DNA of 64,000 nucleotides from contig NC_044918.1 in the NCBI RefSeq assembly GCF_003576645.1, positions 19,690,020 through 19,754,019 of the forward strand, read 5' to 3'. Of the stretch, positions 36,268-47,989 are shown in pieces. This DNA is from Ipomoea triloba (lineage: Eukaryota; Streptophyta; Magnoliopsida; Solanales; Convolvulaceae). The position numbers and the translations under genes are program-made. A model generated the notes under the pieces. It was not told the DNA's origin and made no database searches. It was given only the letters and a program-made list of their open reading frames with translations. Numbering within the stretch: position 1 is the stretch's first letter; each line of letters opens with the position of its first letter.

Positions 36268-37658
36268 GGAATAAGGGTCAAATTAGCCACGGAATGTAAC
36301 GCGAAAATGCAATCAGGCCACCCAACCAAAAAAACGTGCAATTAAGTCACTGAACAGCGCAAATCCATCCGATTTTACCTTGTAGCCGATTTCAGATTGG
36401 TCTTTCCGGTTAAGTGCTGACCTGGCTTTCTAGGTGGCAATGCTTCATTTAATTCCTCCTACGTGACAATGTTTTATTTAATTCATTTATTTTCTTTAGT
36501 CCAATCATTCCAGTGTGTAAGCAAAACGACGAAGCCTGAGAAATTTCCCAAATCGATTTCGAAGAACTCCACCTTTCAATCAATATCCTATTTCTCCACA
36601 ACCAATATTCCTTATCAAACCATTTTGTATTCAATTCTCTCCATTTTCACTGCAATCAAAAAAATCAAAAGTTGATTTAAAAAGAAACAGAGAATGGAAA
36701 AGAAGAAGGAAATGAAAACCAGTCCTACTTTTGCTTTGACTAAAGAAGAAGCAAATGAAAACCAGAATGGAAAAGAAGAATCAAAAAATCCCAAAATTGC
36801 CTTATCAATCCATATACTAGTTTCACACGCATCTTTCTTTCTTGACTCTACTCCTAGTCAACAAAAATACGAGATTTGTAAAATACGAGCTTCAATCGAT
36901 ACGAGAGTAACACTAACATGTTGAAACCACTTGGCAATGACATTGAGGCGAAGCATGCGGCGCTGCTGAGTCTTGACGAGGTACTGGAGAATCCCACGTT
37001 TCTTGTCGAAATCGGGGAGGTCAGAGGACCTGGACTTCTTCACCAGCTCCTTGAGCGAGACGTACGACTCCTCCGCCGCTTGGAGAAACGTCAGCGCCGC
37101 CGCCATTCTTTTGCCCTAATTCCGCGGCCATTCTTTCGCTCACACAAACCCAATTTTTCCTCACCGCTCGATCTAGCTACTCGGTCAAATCATAGAGGTT
37201 AGGGCTTTCAGATTCCGCAACGGAAGAAACAAGAAACTCACGAAAATGAAGGAATTAAAGGAAAATAAAAGAATTAGATGAAGAAATTAAGGAATTAAAG
37301 GAAAATGAAAGAACTAGATGAAGAAATTAAGGAATTAAAGGAAAGTGAAGGGAACTCAAAAAGGAAAATGAAGGAATTAGCTGAAGTGTATTGCAGTAGT
37401 ATTAACTCGTGGTGCAGTGTATTGCAGTAGTATTAGCTGAAGTAATTAAGGAATTAAAGGAAAATAAAGGAATTAGATGAAACATTGCCACGTAAGATAG
37501 TCATGTCAGCTTTTAACCGGAAAGAGAGGTCTGAAACCGGCTAGCAGGTGAATCCGGATGGAATTGCGCTGTTCAATGACTTAATTGCACGGTTTTTTGG
37601 TTGGGTGGCCTGATTGCATTTTCGCGTTACGTTCAGTGGCCAATTTGGCCCTTATTCC
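36268..37658. mobile_element. Pack-MULE (Mutator-like) with captured gene fragment
   Basis: The terminal inverted repeats are about 200 bp and well matched (outer bases GGAATAAGGG and CCCTTATTCC; shared inner block CGTAACGCGAAAATGCAATC on the right arm's complement). The element is flanked by identical 9-bp direct repeats TTTATTTAT at 36259-36267 and 37659-37667, the Mutator signature. Length 1391 bp. It encodes no transposase and instead holds a fragment related to Mediator subunit 14, plus a short tandem repeat of GGAATTAAAGGAAAATGAA-type units at about 37245-37480. Confidence 0.88.
36921..37106 (-). pseudogene. MED14: Captured MED14 N-terminal fragment
   Basis: A minus-strand frame from ATG 37106 encodes about 62 residues resembling the start of plant Mediator subunit 14 (STRUWWELPETER/SWP). 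Matching features are AAEESYVSLKELV, DKKRGILQYLVKTQQ and MLRLNVIAKW. Similarity stops after about W60-V64, roughly where a first exon would end. GC-rich DNA upstream (about 37107-37240) looks like a captured 5' leader. The real subunit is far longer, so this is a transduplicated fragment inside the Pack-MULE, not a functional Mediator gene. The identification is from recognition of the family sequence; a search would confirm it. Confidence 0.7.
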
Positions 37659-37667
37659 TTTATTTAT

Positions 37668-38355
37668 TTACAAAAAAATAATTTCATTTTGAAATTTTAT
37701 GTCTTATTTTTAATATATGATTGTAATTTATATATTGATATAAAAGAATAATTGTGAAGAGAAAATAATATTTATTGATAAAAGATAAGTTTGTAGGAGT
37801 GAAAGATTAACAATACATTTTGTCTCTTCTCTTTCCTTGCATTTTGTTTCTCTCATTTGCCATCTGTTAATCCATTTCACCAGGGAAGCTAAATAGAGCA
37901 ATTTACAATGGGTTAAAGGAATCAATCACAACAATTATAGGTTAATCAAGAACAATGAATAGATTTCTTATAAATTTACCACAATAATTGTCTATTTATC
38001 AAATTAAACGAACAGTAACAGCAACAACATGCGAAGGATAAGTCCCAACCTTAAAACTAACTCCAGCAGTGGTTTACTGGTGAGAATGAAACAAAATTTT
38101 AAAGCTGAAATTTGGGACAACAAACCACAATAAGAATTCAAAAACAAAGGGAGGCAAATCCAAGTTAATTGAAAACTTTAGATGCTTCATTCAATGTAAC
38201 CCATCGCAATTCAAAAACCAAGAAAATAGTAAGATGAACTTTTAGAATGGCTGCCAAGTAGTTCAAGAGTGCATGGAGGGAGATTAGCTGCAGCAAAGTT
38301 CCAGTCAAATAGGCTAACACCAGATGTCCAAGAATATCTGTCTTAATATGCAGAA
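37668..38355. other. Intergenic DNA, 3' side of RLP copy 2
   Basis: About 38180-38355 resembles the 3' flank of RLP copy 1 (shared AACCAAGAAAA, CTGCAGCAAA, TTCCAGTCAAA and CAGAATCAGCGCCTTCTAAA), showing that the duplication included downstream DNA. Otherwise no gene was seen. Confidence 0.6.
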
Positions 38356-41300
38356 TCAGCGCCTTCTAAAAGGTGAAACGCAAGTCCTGAATCTTGCTGC
38401 AATGAATTCATAAAGCAGCATGGAATGATAAGGACTGCAGTATAGGTAAGCAACAACACCCAGAAATGCCACAATGTATGATCCAAGAAAGCTCCATCGA
38501 AACGCAACTATGAATGAATCATTTGTTCCTTCATCATTTAGTTTGGGTAATTTGGTATTGTTCGTACCACAATCAGGAAGCGGTGTTCCACAAAGAAAAT
38601 TGTTACCTTCATAGCTCTGCTTCTCAAATGTACCGAACTGGGCAACCCTGGCTGGTGTCCTACCTGATAAGTTATTGTGAGCCACTGAGAAAACCGATAG
38701 AAAGTTCAGAGCTATCAGTTCAGATGGAATTTCACCGGTGAGCCTGTTGTAGGACAAATCCATACTTTGTATTTCTTTCAACCTGGATAGTGTTGTTGGA
38801 ATTGATCCATTGAAATAATTGTGTGACAGGTTCAAAGTGTGAATGTCACCAAGGTAACCAATTTCTGAAGGAATTGGACCTATGAATTTATTATGAGACA
38901 GATCAATTCCGGATATGAAATACAAAATACTTTTAGAAAAAATTTCGTACCTAGTCTTTGTTAAAAATGGCACAGTTTCTGAATAACTTGACCTCACAAT
39001 TGGTGCTGTAGCAAATTCAAACAGTCCAAACAGACCCACATATTCATATGCCACTATGCTTGGCATCGACCACCGGAATACATACGATGAAAAGGCTCCA
39101 TCAATGGGAAGTGGCCTTTTCTTCCCAAAGGGCATGCTGCAGAGGCAAAGAGGTATCTTTTCAGAAAGGTTGTTGAATGAAAGGTCTAGTATGGTGATGT
39201 TTTTGAGCTGGCACAGTTCAGCAGGGATTGGGCTTTCGAGACTATTTCCCTTTAAGAGAAGAGTCCTTAAATCTGTGACTGAGCTTATCCAGCTAGGAAT
39301 TCTTCCTGACAATTTGTTATGCCTAACATCCAAAGATACAAGAGAAGATAATCTGGAAATAAAACTGGGCAGAGGTCCATCAAGTTCATTGTCTGCAAGA
39401 TGCAAATATGTCAGGGATGGAAGGTAAACACCAGGTGGTATTTGACGAAGATTGTTCCCCGAAAGGTAAAGCAATTTCAACTGTTGTAATCTGGAGAAAC
39501 TTAATGGGATTGAACCTTCTAATGAATTATCAGCCAAGCGAAGGTACCCCAACGATGAAAAGTTTCCCATCCACTCTGGAATATTTCCTGAGATCAAATT
39601 ATTGCTTAGGAACAGTAGCTCTAGATGAGAGCTGTTAAGAATTCCATCTGAGAGTTCCCCTCTGAACAAGTTATTTTCCATAATTAAATATTGAAGATTG
39701 GTGAGGTTCCACTCTGATCTGAATAAATTCCCCTCCAAAGCATTACTTGAAACATCCATAAAGGTCAAGGACATGCATCCCGTGATCAAATGTACAGGTA
39801 GCTCTCCAGAAAATTTGTTGTTGAATAGATTCATATAATACAAATTTCTCATATCACCCATAGATGGAGGAATTGTACCTTTAAACGCATTGTTAGATAA
39901 GTCCAAATAGAGCAGGTTAGAAAGAATAGAACCTATAAGAGGTGGAACCTCTCCATAGATTATATTCTTGGAGACATCAAGCCAAGACAGGTTTCCAAAC
40001 CAATGGCCAGAGTGCAAAACAAGTGAACCCGTAAAGAAGTTTCCTCGAAGGGAAAGGAATTGTAGTCCAGAATTGTTCTTCAGCAACCACGTAGGAATGC
40101 TCCCCATTATCCTGTTGTAACTGAGGTCTACAACTCTTAGATCCTGTTGAATCAAAATAAAGCTGGGCATCACCCAACTCGGTTCATTGAGCACACAATC
40201 TGAGATACGAAGTAATTTCAATTGAAAGAGTGGTTTCCAAGGTGGATTTTCTGTGTCTATCTTTAACGAGCTGTTGCGACAATCAAGTTCAAAGTATTCA
40301 AGCTTAGAGTTGTTAGCAAATGAACTGAATGAGAAAAGACCTTCAAAGCGATTATAAGAAAGGGAAACAAGTTCAAGGGATGTGAGGCTAGAGAAAAGAG
40401 TTGAAGGGATGGTTCCACTAAGTGCATTTGAAGAAAGATCCAGGAACTTTAGGAATGTTAAATTGCTAAAACATAACGGAATACTTCCCTCAAAGCCATT
40501 TGAGCTAAGATCTAACTCTTCAATGTTCCTCAAACTGCAAAATCCTGCAAGCACAAGCATTAAGTAATGCGATTGATGGCAATGAATACAATTTAGCAAG
40601 TGAACTGAAGGTAAAGAAATGGAATTTGATTGGAATTTGATTACATAAATCCTACTATTCTGACGCACCATCCTCGGGCAAAGATCCATTTAATTTGTTG
40701 TTTGAAAATGACAAGGACTTGAGGGAGTTAAAGTCTCCAATGGATGGGGGTAAGTTGCCCCTGATTTGATTATTCATGAAGGTTAATGTTTGCAGACCAT
40801 GTAAAGTAGTTAACTCTACAAAAACACAGAAAGAAAAATGAGTGAGATACATACGAAGTAGTTGGCAGGAAGAAAATAAGTTAAACACTAGCAGTAAAGA
40901 AATTGAGCTTACTTCTAAAACCAGATAAATTTTCCAAATAATTGAATGCAAGATTAAGATACTTGAGGTTTAATAGTGTTCCCAAGGATGGAATTTCAGT
41001 GAGTCGGTTATGAGCCAAATTCAACTGCTGTAGCTTCTTTAACCTTAGTTCTCCCTTCAAACCTGCATGAAAGCATGTTCTCGATCCTTAAATCATAATA
41101 GAAGTAGAATTATAAAGCTTGTACAACATTCCCATAAGAGTGAAATATTGTGAGGATTCACCTTGTATGGTATTATTCTCCAAAGTCAGCGTCTGCAACT
41201 CCTGAAAAGGAAGAAATAAAGAGGCATCAATTTCACCAGGCTTTTGCTCTCTTGTTCCTTGGAGATATAGCTCTGTGACTCGCTCTGTCAAGTTATTGCA

Positions 41301-41504
41301 TACAACCCTTTCCCACTTGCAGCAGTCCACCTCTTCATCACCCCATAAAGAGATAGCAGACCCATCCGGGCTATTGAATGAATCTTTGATTTTCAAAAGA
41401 GCAATTCTCTCTTCATCCAAGCAGCTAAAGCTTCCATATGCTTGAAGTCCTATCAGCAATAAGCACAACAGTAATGGCAGATGCATTTCACAAGGATTCT
41501 CCAT
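38356..41504 (-). CDS. LRR receptor-like protein (RLP), copy 2
   Basis: Exons are 41504-41162, 41062-40913, 40815-40669 and 40544-38356, giving 942 aa. All introns are GT-AG. The domain order is that of copy 1: signal peptide, N-cap with CLDEERIALLKIKDSF and DCCKWERVVC, LRRs starting GLKGEL, an island region, terminal LRRs, a CGTPLPDCG C-cap, a transmembrane helix (FLGSYIVAFLGVVAYLY) and a tail ending SPFRRR. Exons 2, 3 and 4 have exactly the same lengths as in copy 1 (150, 147 and 2189 nt), so the genes are tandem duplicates that diverged mainly by substitution. Two in-frame ATGs are possible; 41504 is preferred over 41522 because it places the hydrophobic signal sequence nearer the start. 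It is expected at the plasma membrane as a kinase-less immune or developmental receptor; ligand unknown. Confidence 0.9.
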
Positions 41505-41892
41505 TGCCCAAATACTATACAAGTAGTATAGTACTTCCCTAATAATTTCCTACTTTTGAGATTGAGCAAAATTCTCTTTGGTATGTATAATGTATTGAGC
41601 ATAATATCAGTGTAGCATGCATTACTTTCTGTGTTCTCAAACTCATACAAGCTCATTCTTTTATCTTCTCAACTACAAAGTGGAGGGCAGCCTGCAGAAA
41701 ATAAAACTATACAGTATACTCTGTAGATGATATAGTTTTCTAGATGACATTTGGCTCCCTGGGGCACCAACTTGGGTATATATTCCAACCAAAAAAAATG
41801 TTAGATATATATGTCCAAGCTAATAGTCAACAATATTATTATTATTTTTTAATTATAATATGTTGGCTTATTTTATTATATTGCGGAGTAGG

Positions 41893-42560
41893 TCAATAGG
41901 AAGCTTTTATTAATTTTTCTCCCTCAAATCTAGGTACCACAGTGGTGAAATGTTTCCAATTCATTCTGGAACTTTTTCCAAAATTAAAATTATTATTGTC
42001 TACAGAACTATTAAGAAGTGTATCTGAGAGTTCCCTAGAAAACAAGTTAATCATCATCAATAAAACAGGGAGATTAATGAGGTTCCACTCTGATCTAAAT
42101 AACTTTCCCTCCAAAGAATACTTGAAACATCCAAAAAAGTCAAGGGCATGCACCTCGTGATCAAATTTACTGGTAGCTCTCCAGAAAAGTTGTTTGATAG
42201 ATCCAAATAATACAAATTTCTGATATCACCCACAGATTGGGGAATTGTACCTTGAAATTCATGGTGAGATAAGCTAAAACATGCATAACGGAATACTTCC
42301 TTCAAAGCTATTCGAGTGAAGATCTAACTCTTCAATGTTCCTCAAACTGCCAAATCAGCACGCACAAACATAAGTAATGCAATTGAAGACAATGAATCAT
42401 CTTACTCAGTACAATTTAGTAAGTGAATTGAAGGTAAAAGAGCCATAAAGAGATAGAAGACCCGTCCGGGCTGGGCTGTTGAATGCATCTTTGATTTTCA
42501 AAAGCGCAACTCTGATCTCTCTTCATCCTACCACCAAGAAACCTCCACAAATGCAAGAGG
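41893..42560 (-). pseudogene. Decayed RLP, copy 3
   Basis: Reading the minus strand from 42560: a piece of exon 1 (about 42540-42440, a broken LLKIKDAF region), then the start of exon 4 (FEEH-like, about 42350-42290), then LRR pieces such as GTIPQSVGDIRNLYYLDLSN, FSGELPVNLITRCMPLTFLD and LFRSEWNLINL down to 41900. Exons 2 and 3 and most LRRs are missing, and frameshifts and stops interrupt the rest. It is a relic of the same tandem family. Confidence 0.85.
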
Positions 42561-42735
42561 CAAGGATTCTGCATAGCTTAATTAAATCTAAAATGTGTGT
42601 ACTACTCTACAATTTTGATTATAAAGCTAGTATATAACATAAGTTCATCAATCTGGCATTACCTTCTTAACTCAGAAACTCCAAACAAAGCCATACAAAG
42701 TAGACGACGACACTGTCGTTTTCTTAAACATCTTA
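42545..42735 (-). repeat. Duplicated RLP promoter and leader segment
   Basis: This stretch is nearly identical to 35350-35545 upstream of RLP copy 1, including GCATAGCTTAATTAAAT, GTGTGTACTACTCTACAATT, AAGTTCATCAATCTGGCATT and CTCCAAACAAAGCCATACA. It is the upstream region of the decayed copy 3. It shows that copies 1 and 3 share their promoter by recent duplication, whereas copy 2 has different upstream DNA. Confidence 0.8.
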
Positions 42736-43411
42736 TGCTAAACATTTTACGAACACACATAAAAAGCAAAATCATTAGCGGATACAATTTGACTTGAGGA
42801 TTTTAAAATTTAAATCCACGGCTTTCAATTATTTCTAGAATCAATGTGGATTTTGTTCAAAACCCAGTCTTTAATCAACATTTATTGTTTTCACAAAAAA
42901 AATCAACATTTATTGTGTCACTACTCAGTATAGCTATAATACATAAATTATCCGAAAAGAACTCTCCGATAGTCTGATGGATGATAAGGATCCACCAATA
43001 GGAAATAGGAAATGTATCGTAACTTCTTCTTCTTCTTCTTCTTTTTAAAAAAAAGAAGGAAATGAAATGTGAGGGAAACGTACAAATATAGAAAAATATA
43101 TATATGGGTATATTGGCAAATATTATTTTCTTAATATGTATAAATTTGTTTTGAAGTAATAGAACAATAGAGAGGATATGAGTAGAGGTGTGCAAACTTT
43201 GGTAAAAGTTTTGTTAATCAACCAAACCGAAGAATCTTGTTAACTAAAATACTTCGGTTTAATTAATTGCCGATAATTTGATCGGACGAACTGAAATTGA
43301 AAAAAAAATTGAATAGTTATGATACTAAATTAATAATTTTGAAATTTGTGTACTAAAATTAGCATCACCCCAATAGTCAAAAATTAATTCTAATTTTAAA
43401 TGTGTACATCA
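42736..43411. other. Intergenic DNA left of the Helitron
   Basis: Contains a TTC microsatellite (about 43022-43044). From about 43140 it resembles the dispersed repeat at 24480 (GAACAATAGAGAG). AGGTGTGCAAACTTTGG at 43185 resembles the end of hAT-like non-autonomous elements. It ends in TGTACATCA immediately before the Helitron. Confidence 0.5.
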
Positions 43412-43914
43412 TCTATCATCTATCTATCCTTCTATCAAATAAAGCCATACGATTTCGGCCAATCAAATGGCTCCATTTTCCCGCCCATTCTAAACGACGA
43501 CGTTTTGGTTTTGACTCTAGGATTTGGTGTAGTCTTCCCGCTCATGTTTACGTACGGTTTTGGCGGAATCAATTACCATATCAATTACCATCAATTACAA
43601 TCAATATCAATTAGTATTTAAGTTAGACTTAATTACTACCATCTTTTGGCATTCCCAATTTATGGGAAGTTGTTATAAATAAATTACAGTTCTTATATAT
43701 CAAGGCAATCCATCAGACTCAAGCTACTTAAATACCATATTGATATTACATACATCACATAAATCACATAAATTACATAAACCCTAATTATATCATTAGG
43801 ATTTCGAATTTCAAAATGCAGGCATGCGTATTAAGCCCCATGTCGTTTCGTTTATCGGTGTCTTGATAGGTTGCAACTTATGCTCATTCTTCAGGCTCCA
43901 AAATCTTCTATAAA

Positions 43915-46434
43915 ATGGATTTGCTTCCTTCTTCCTGCTACGAATCTCTTTTGCTGGCCGTTTTCCATACCTTACAAAACAAAATGTCAATGCTCTATGT
44001 CTTCAAGATGTACTACGATTGTAGGTATATCTCACCGTGTGAGGCTGCTTGGAGGATTTTTTCTTTTGACATACAGTTTCGGAATCCTTCTGTGGAACGC
44101 TTAAGTTTCCATTTACCAAATGAGCAATCTATTATATTTGATGATGGTGATAATGTTGATAGTGTTGTTAATCGTCCGACAGTGTCTCAGAGTATGTTCA
44201 TTGGCATGGTTTGCAGCTAATTTAAAGTTTGAGGAAGCTAGGGAGTTAACCTACGCTGAAATGCCCAGGAAATTTGTTTGGAAGAAAGACAAAAGAGAAT
44301 GGCATCCTAGACAAAGAAATTTTGCAATTGGAAGGATTTTCTATGTTCCACCAAAATGCGGTGAATTATTTTATTTGAGATGTTTACTAAATTTGGTGCG
44401 AGGTCCTACAAGTTTTGAAGAAATAAAATGTGTTGATGGAAAGCAATATATGTCATTTAGAGATGCATGTTACGCTAGAGGATTAATTGAGGATGACAAA
44501 GAATATGTGGACGCTATTCTAGAGGCATCACTATGGGCAACTGCTTATTTGCTAAGGAAACTTTTTGTCACACTGTTGACATCAAGTTCAATGTCAAAGC
44601 CAAAAATTGTGTGGGAAGCTGTTTGGATACATCTAGCAGAAGATGCGGAATACCAAGCTAGAAGAACTTTAGGATTCCCAGGTACATATATATATATATA
44701 CACACACACGTTAGTATTACTTTTATGCATTACAAAATTAAGTTGAAATGTAATACTTAATTCCATTACATATTTTATTTTCCACAGATGTAGTTCTTAC
44801 AGATACACAAAAGAAAAACTATGCTCTGACAGAGATTGACAAATTATTGAGTTCTTGCAACAAGTCATTACAAGATTATCCACCAATGCCTATACCTGAT
44901 GGACCAAGTAACAGTTTATTGGTGAATCCTCTGATATATGAAGAACTATCATATGATCGGCAAGTGTTAACTGATTCTAAAGTTAACTGATGAGCAGTTA
45001 CTGATATACAATAAAGTTATGTCTGATGTGGATACCAATAAAGGTGGGCTATTCTTTGTCTATGGATATGGTGGTACGGGGAAAACATTTTTGTGGAAGA
45101 CACTATCAGCTGCTTTACGGTCAAGGAGAGAGATTGTCCTAAATGTTGCATCCAGTGGTATAGCTTCACTATTGCTACCAGGTGGTAGGACTGCTCACTC
45201 AAGGTTTGCAATACCTATTTCTATAAATGAAGACTCAACATGCAACATCAAGCAAGGTTGTCCATTAGCTGAACTCATTGTTAGAGCAAAGCTAATTATT
45301 TGGGATGAAGCCCCTATGATGCACAAACATTGTTTTGAAGCATTAGATAAAACAATGAGAGACATACTCAGATTCTCTGATTCTTTAAGCTCTAACAAGA
45401 CTTTTGGTGGAAAAACAGTTGTTTTAGGTGGTGATTTCAGGCAGATACTTCCAGTTATTCCCAAAGGAACAAGACAGGATATTGTTCAAGCAAGTATCCA
45501 TTCTTCATATCTGTGGAATAATTGTGAAGTCTTGTGACTTACAAAGAATCTAAGATTGCGCAGTATTACAACTGAAGGAGAAATAGTGAAATTAGATACA
45601 TTTGCCAAATGGATTGCGGACTTAGGTGATGGAAAGCTTGGTGGTAATACTGACGATGATTGCAATATCAATATTCCTTCACAGTTCCTATTGCAAAACA
45701 AAGGAGATCCTATCAAACAAATTGTTGAGGAAACATTTCCTTCATTTGGTACTGGTGTTATAGATCCTGAACAGTTAAAGAGTAGAGCTATTTTGGCACC
45801 AACATTAGATGTTGTGGATCAAGTCAATGAATACATGAACAATTTAAATCAAGCTTCATCAAAGACTTATCTAAGTTGTGATTCTGTTTGCAAAGCGGAT
45901 ACAAATGACAATATGTTGGCCGAAGTGCACACTACTGAATTTTTAAACAGTTTAAAGTGTTCTGGTGTACCAAACCATTCCTTATCATTAAAGGTTGGAT
46001 CTCCAATAATGTTGTTGAGGAATATCGACCATTCGATTGGTCTTTGTAATGGAACACGATTGATTGTCACCAAGTTAGGTAACCATGTGATTGAAGCCAA
46101 GATATTATGTGGCATACATTATGGGACAAATGTATTGATACCCCGGCTATCGTTGACTCCGTCAGATCCAATACTTCCGTTCAAATTTCAAAGGAAGCAG
46201 TTCCCGGTGTTGTTGTCCTATGCAATGACAATAAACAAAAGCCAAGGACAAACATTGTCAGTAGTAGGTTTACTCTTAAAGAAACCAGTATTCAACCATG
46301 GTCAGTTGTATGTTGCAGTTTCCCGTGTTAGTAATCCGGATGGACTCAAAGTCCTAATTTCTGATGAAACCAAGGGGTTAGTCAACTATACACAAAATGT
46401 GGTTTACAATGAAATTTTCAATAATTTGTAATTG
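43915..46434 (+). pseudogene. Helitron PIF1-like DNA helicase, disrupted
   Basis: Family similarity begins at about 43990 with FKMYYDCRYISPCEAAWRIF and runs to a C-terminal YAMTINKSQGQTL and LYVAVSRVSNPDGLKVLI. Helicase motifs are visible: Walker A GYGGTGKT (about 45064), Walker B IIWDEAPM, and GGDFRQILPV. Breaks are: a frameshift near 44195-44215; a +1 shift at 44966-44991, where GTTAACTGAT is repeated with 16-bp spacing; and an in-frame TGA at 45535-45537. An apparent intron (44682-44787, GT-AG) joins GFP to DVVLTD in frame. The Rep (HUH nuclease) half that normally precedes the helicase is absent. PIF1-type helicases unwind DNA during rolling-circle transposition; this copy cannot make a full protein. 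Confidence 0.85.
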
Positions 46435-46554
46435 TATTTTCCATTCAATATATAATGAAGCCATAATCTTTTTTCAGGGAGTACTCTAATATCTTCTTTT
46501 CCATATTTTTCGAATTTATTAGCCAATTATTATCGTTTAAAATCAACAACTACT

Positions 46555-46586
46555 AAAGGTCGTGCATCGCATGGGTGCAATACTAG
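46555..46586 (+). terminator. Internal Helitron 3' terminus
   Basis: Imperfect hairpin CGTGCATCGCATG, then GGTGCAATACTAG, with CTAG ending at 46586 and T following. It is almost the same as the outer 3' terminus at 54144-54170 and in the same orientation, 155 bp after the helicase stop codon. It marks the original or a nested Helitron end. Confidence 0.75.
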
Positions 46587-46587
46587 T

Positions 46588-47104
46588 AACTATAATATAG
46601 CAACAACTTTTGGTAAATAAAAAAATTTTGTTTTCCCGCCCAATCAAAACTACGTAGTTTTGAGAAATCTGTAAAATTATTGGTATCAAAACTACGTAGT
46701 TTTGAGAAATCTGTAAAATTATTGGTACAAACCAGATTTAGTTTTGAGAAATCTGTAAAATTATTGGTACAAACCAGATTAGCAAGTATGAATGCATTTA
46801 TTGTGTTCACTTTTTTCTGCAACAAACAAAGCATGCTTACAAACAATAACTATAATATAGCAACAACTTTTGGTAAATAAAAAAATTTCGTTTTCCCGCC
46901 CAGTCAAAACTACGTAGTTTTGAGAAATCTGTAAAATTATTGGTATCAAAACTACGTAGTTTTGAGAAATCTGTAAAATTATTGGTACAAACCAGATTTA
47001 GTTTTGAGAAATCTGTAAAATTATTGGTACAAACCAGATTAGCAAGTATGAATGCATTTATTGTGTTCACTTTTTTCTGCAACAAACAAAGCATGGTTAC
47101 AAAT
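46588..47104. repeat. Tandem duplication, 260-bp unit, with inner repeats
   Basis: Two almost identical copies (46588-46847 and 46848-47104) begin AACTATAATATAGCAACAAC and end near CAAACAAAGCATG. Each copy contains shorter repeats of TTTTGAGAAATCTGTAAAAT and the palindrome CAAAACTACGTAGTTTTG. The array starts two bases after the internal Helitron terminus. It has no coding function. Confidence 0.85.
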
Positions 47105-47454
47105 TCCAATACTTTATTTTTTGAAATGCAAATAACCTTTACAATCTACAAGACTATCATTAATTAGTTACAAATGAATTTAAAATTCAAAATCAGAATT
47201 TACATTTAAATCAACAGTATAAATAGATCTCATATCACAACCAATACTACAAAATTCATTTTTGAATTAGGTGCTGAGATAGCAAAACCAGAGAGGAAAG
47301 CCAAATTAGAAGCCCCAAGCCGTAGACGGGGAACCCAGCCACCGCTGTCGAAAATCCATCGCCGAAACACCATTGCCATCATCAACGAGCAAGGCTTCTA
47401 CTGCCACCACCAAGAATCTGGAGAAGGAAGCTTGCTCACGTCGCTGCTTCTTAC
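47105..47454. other. Helitron interior left of Copia, GC-rich end
   Basis: The last 150 bases are GC-rich and continue, after removal of the Copia insertion, into GC-rich DNA at 52076-52310. No family was recognised; it may be a captured gene piece (inference). Confidence 0.4.
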
Positions 47455-47937
47455 TGTCGGCAGAGAATGTAGGCAGCAGCCACATTAGGTAGCACACAAA
47501 GTTTGGCAAGCTACAATATTTAAATGGAGTTAGGAATGTTAGGCACCTACAAAGTTTGAACAAAACTATTTATTGTTTGGTCCCTACATTTTAGGCTAAC
47601 TACAAAATGACCCCAAATCTACAACTATAAATAGGGAGGTCATTTTGCCATTCTAGCCATCCCAAATCATTCTATTCTTCCCTCATATACTAGAGATATT
47701 AGAGAGTTTGTTGAGTGTATTTCTCCTTCCTAGCAAGAGAGAATTATCCTTGTTTTCTCCTTGTTAGTTAGAGAGTGGTTGTAACTCCTATTTTCTCATA
47801 GTGAAATTCTTCTACCATTGTCGTGGTTTTTACCCTAATTTGTTTAGGGGTTTTCCACGTAAAATCTGTGCCTCATTTATTTTTCTTTCTCAAATTATTG
47901 TTGCAATCTGATCTATCCCACTTCCGCGGGCGCAACA
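47455..47937 (+). repeat. Copia 5' LTR
   Basis: TG...CA ends. A TATA box (TATAAATA, 47626-47633) provides the likely retroelement promoter. A matching repeat lies at 51594-52075. Confidence 0.95.
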
Positions 47938-47989
47938 ATTGGTATCAGAGCCTTCAGATATATTGTTCAGAATTTGTTTCAAGAACAAT

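Noticed and set aside
45535..45537. Stop codon in the helicase as a programmed recoding site
   Set aside because: The gene also has two frameshifts and lacks its Rep half, so ordinary decay explains it.
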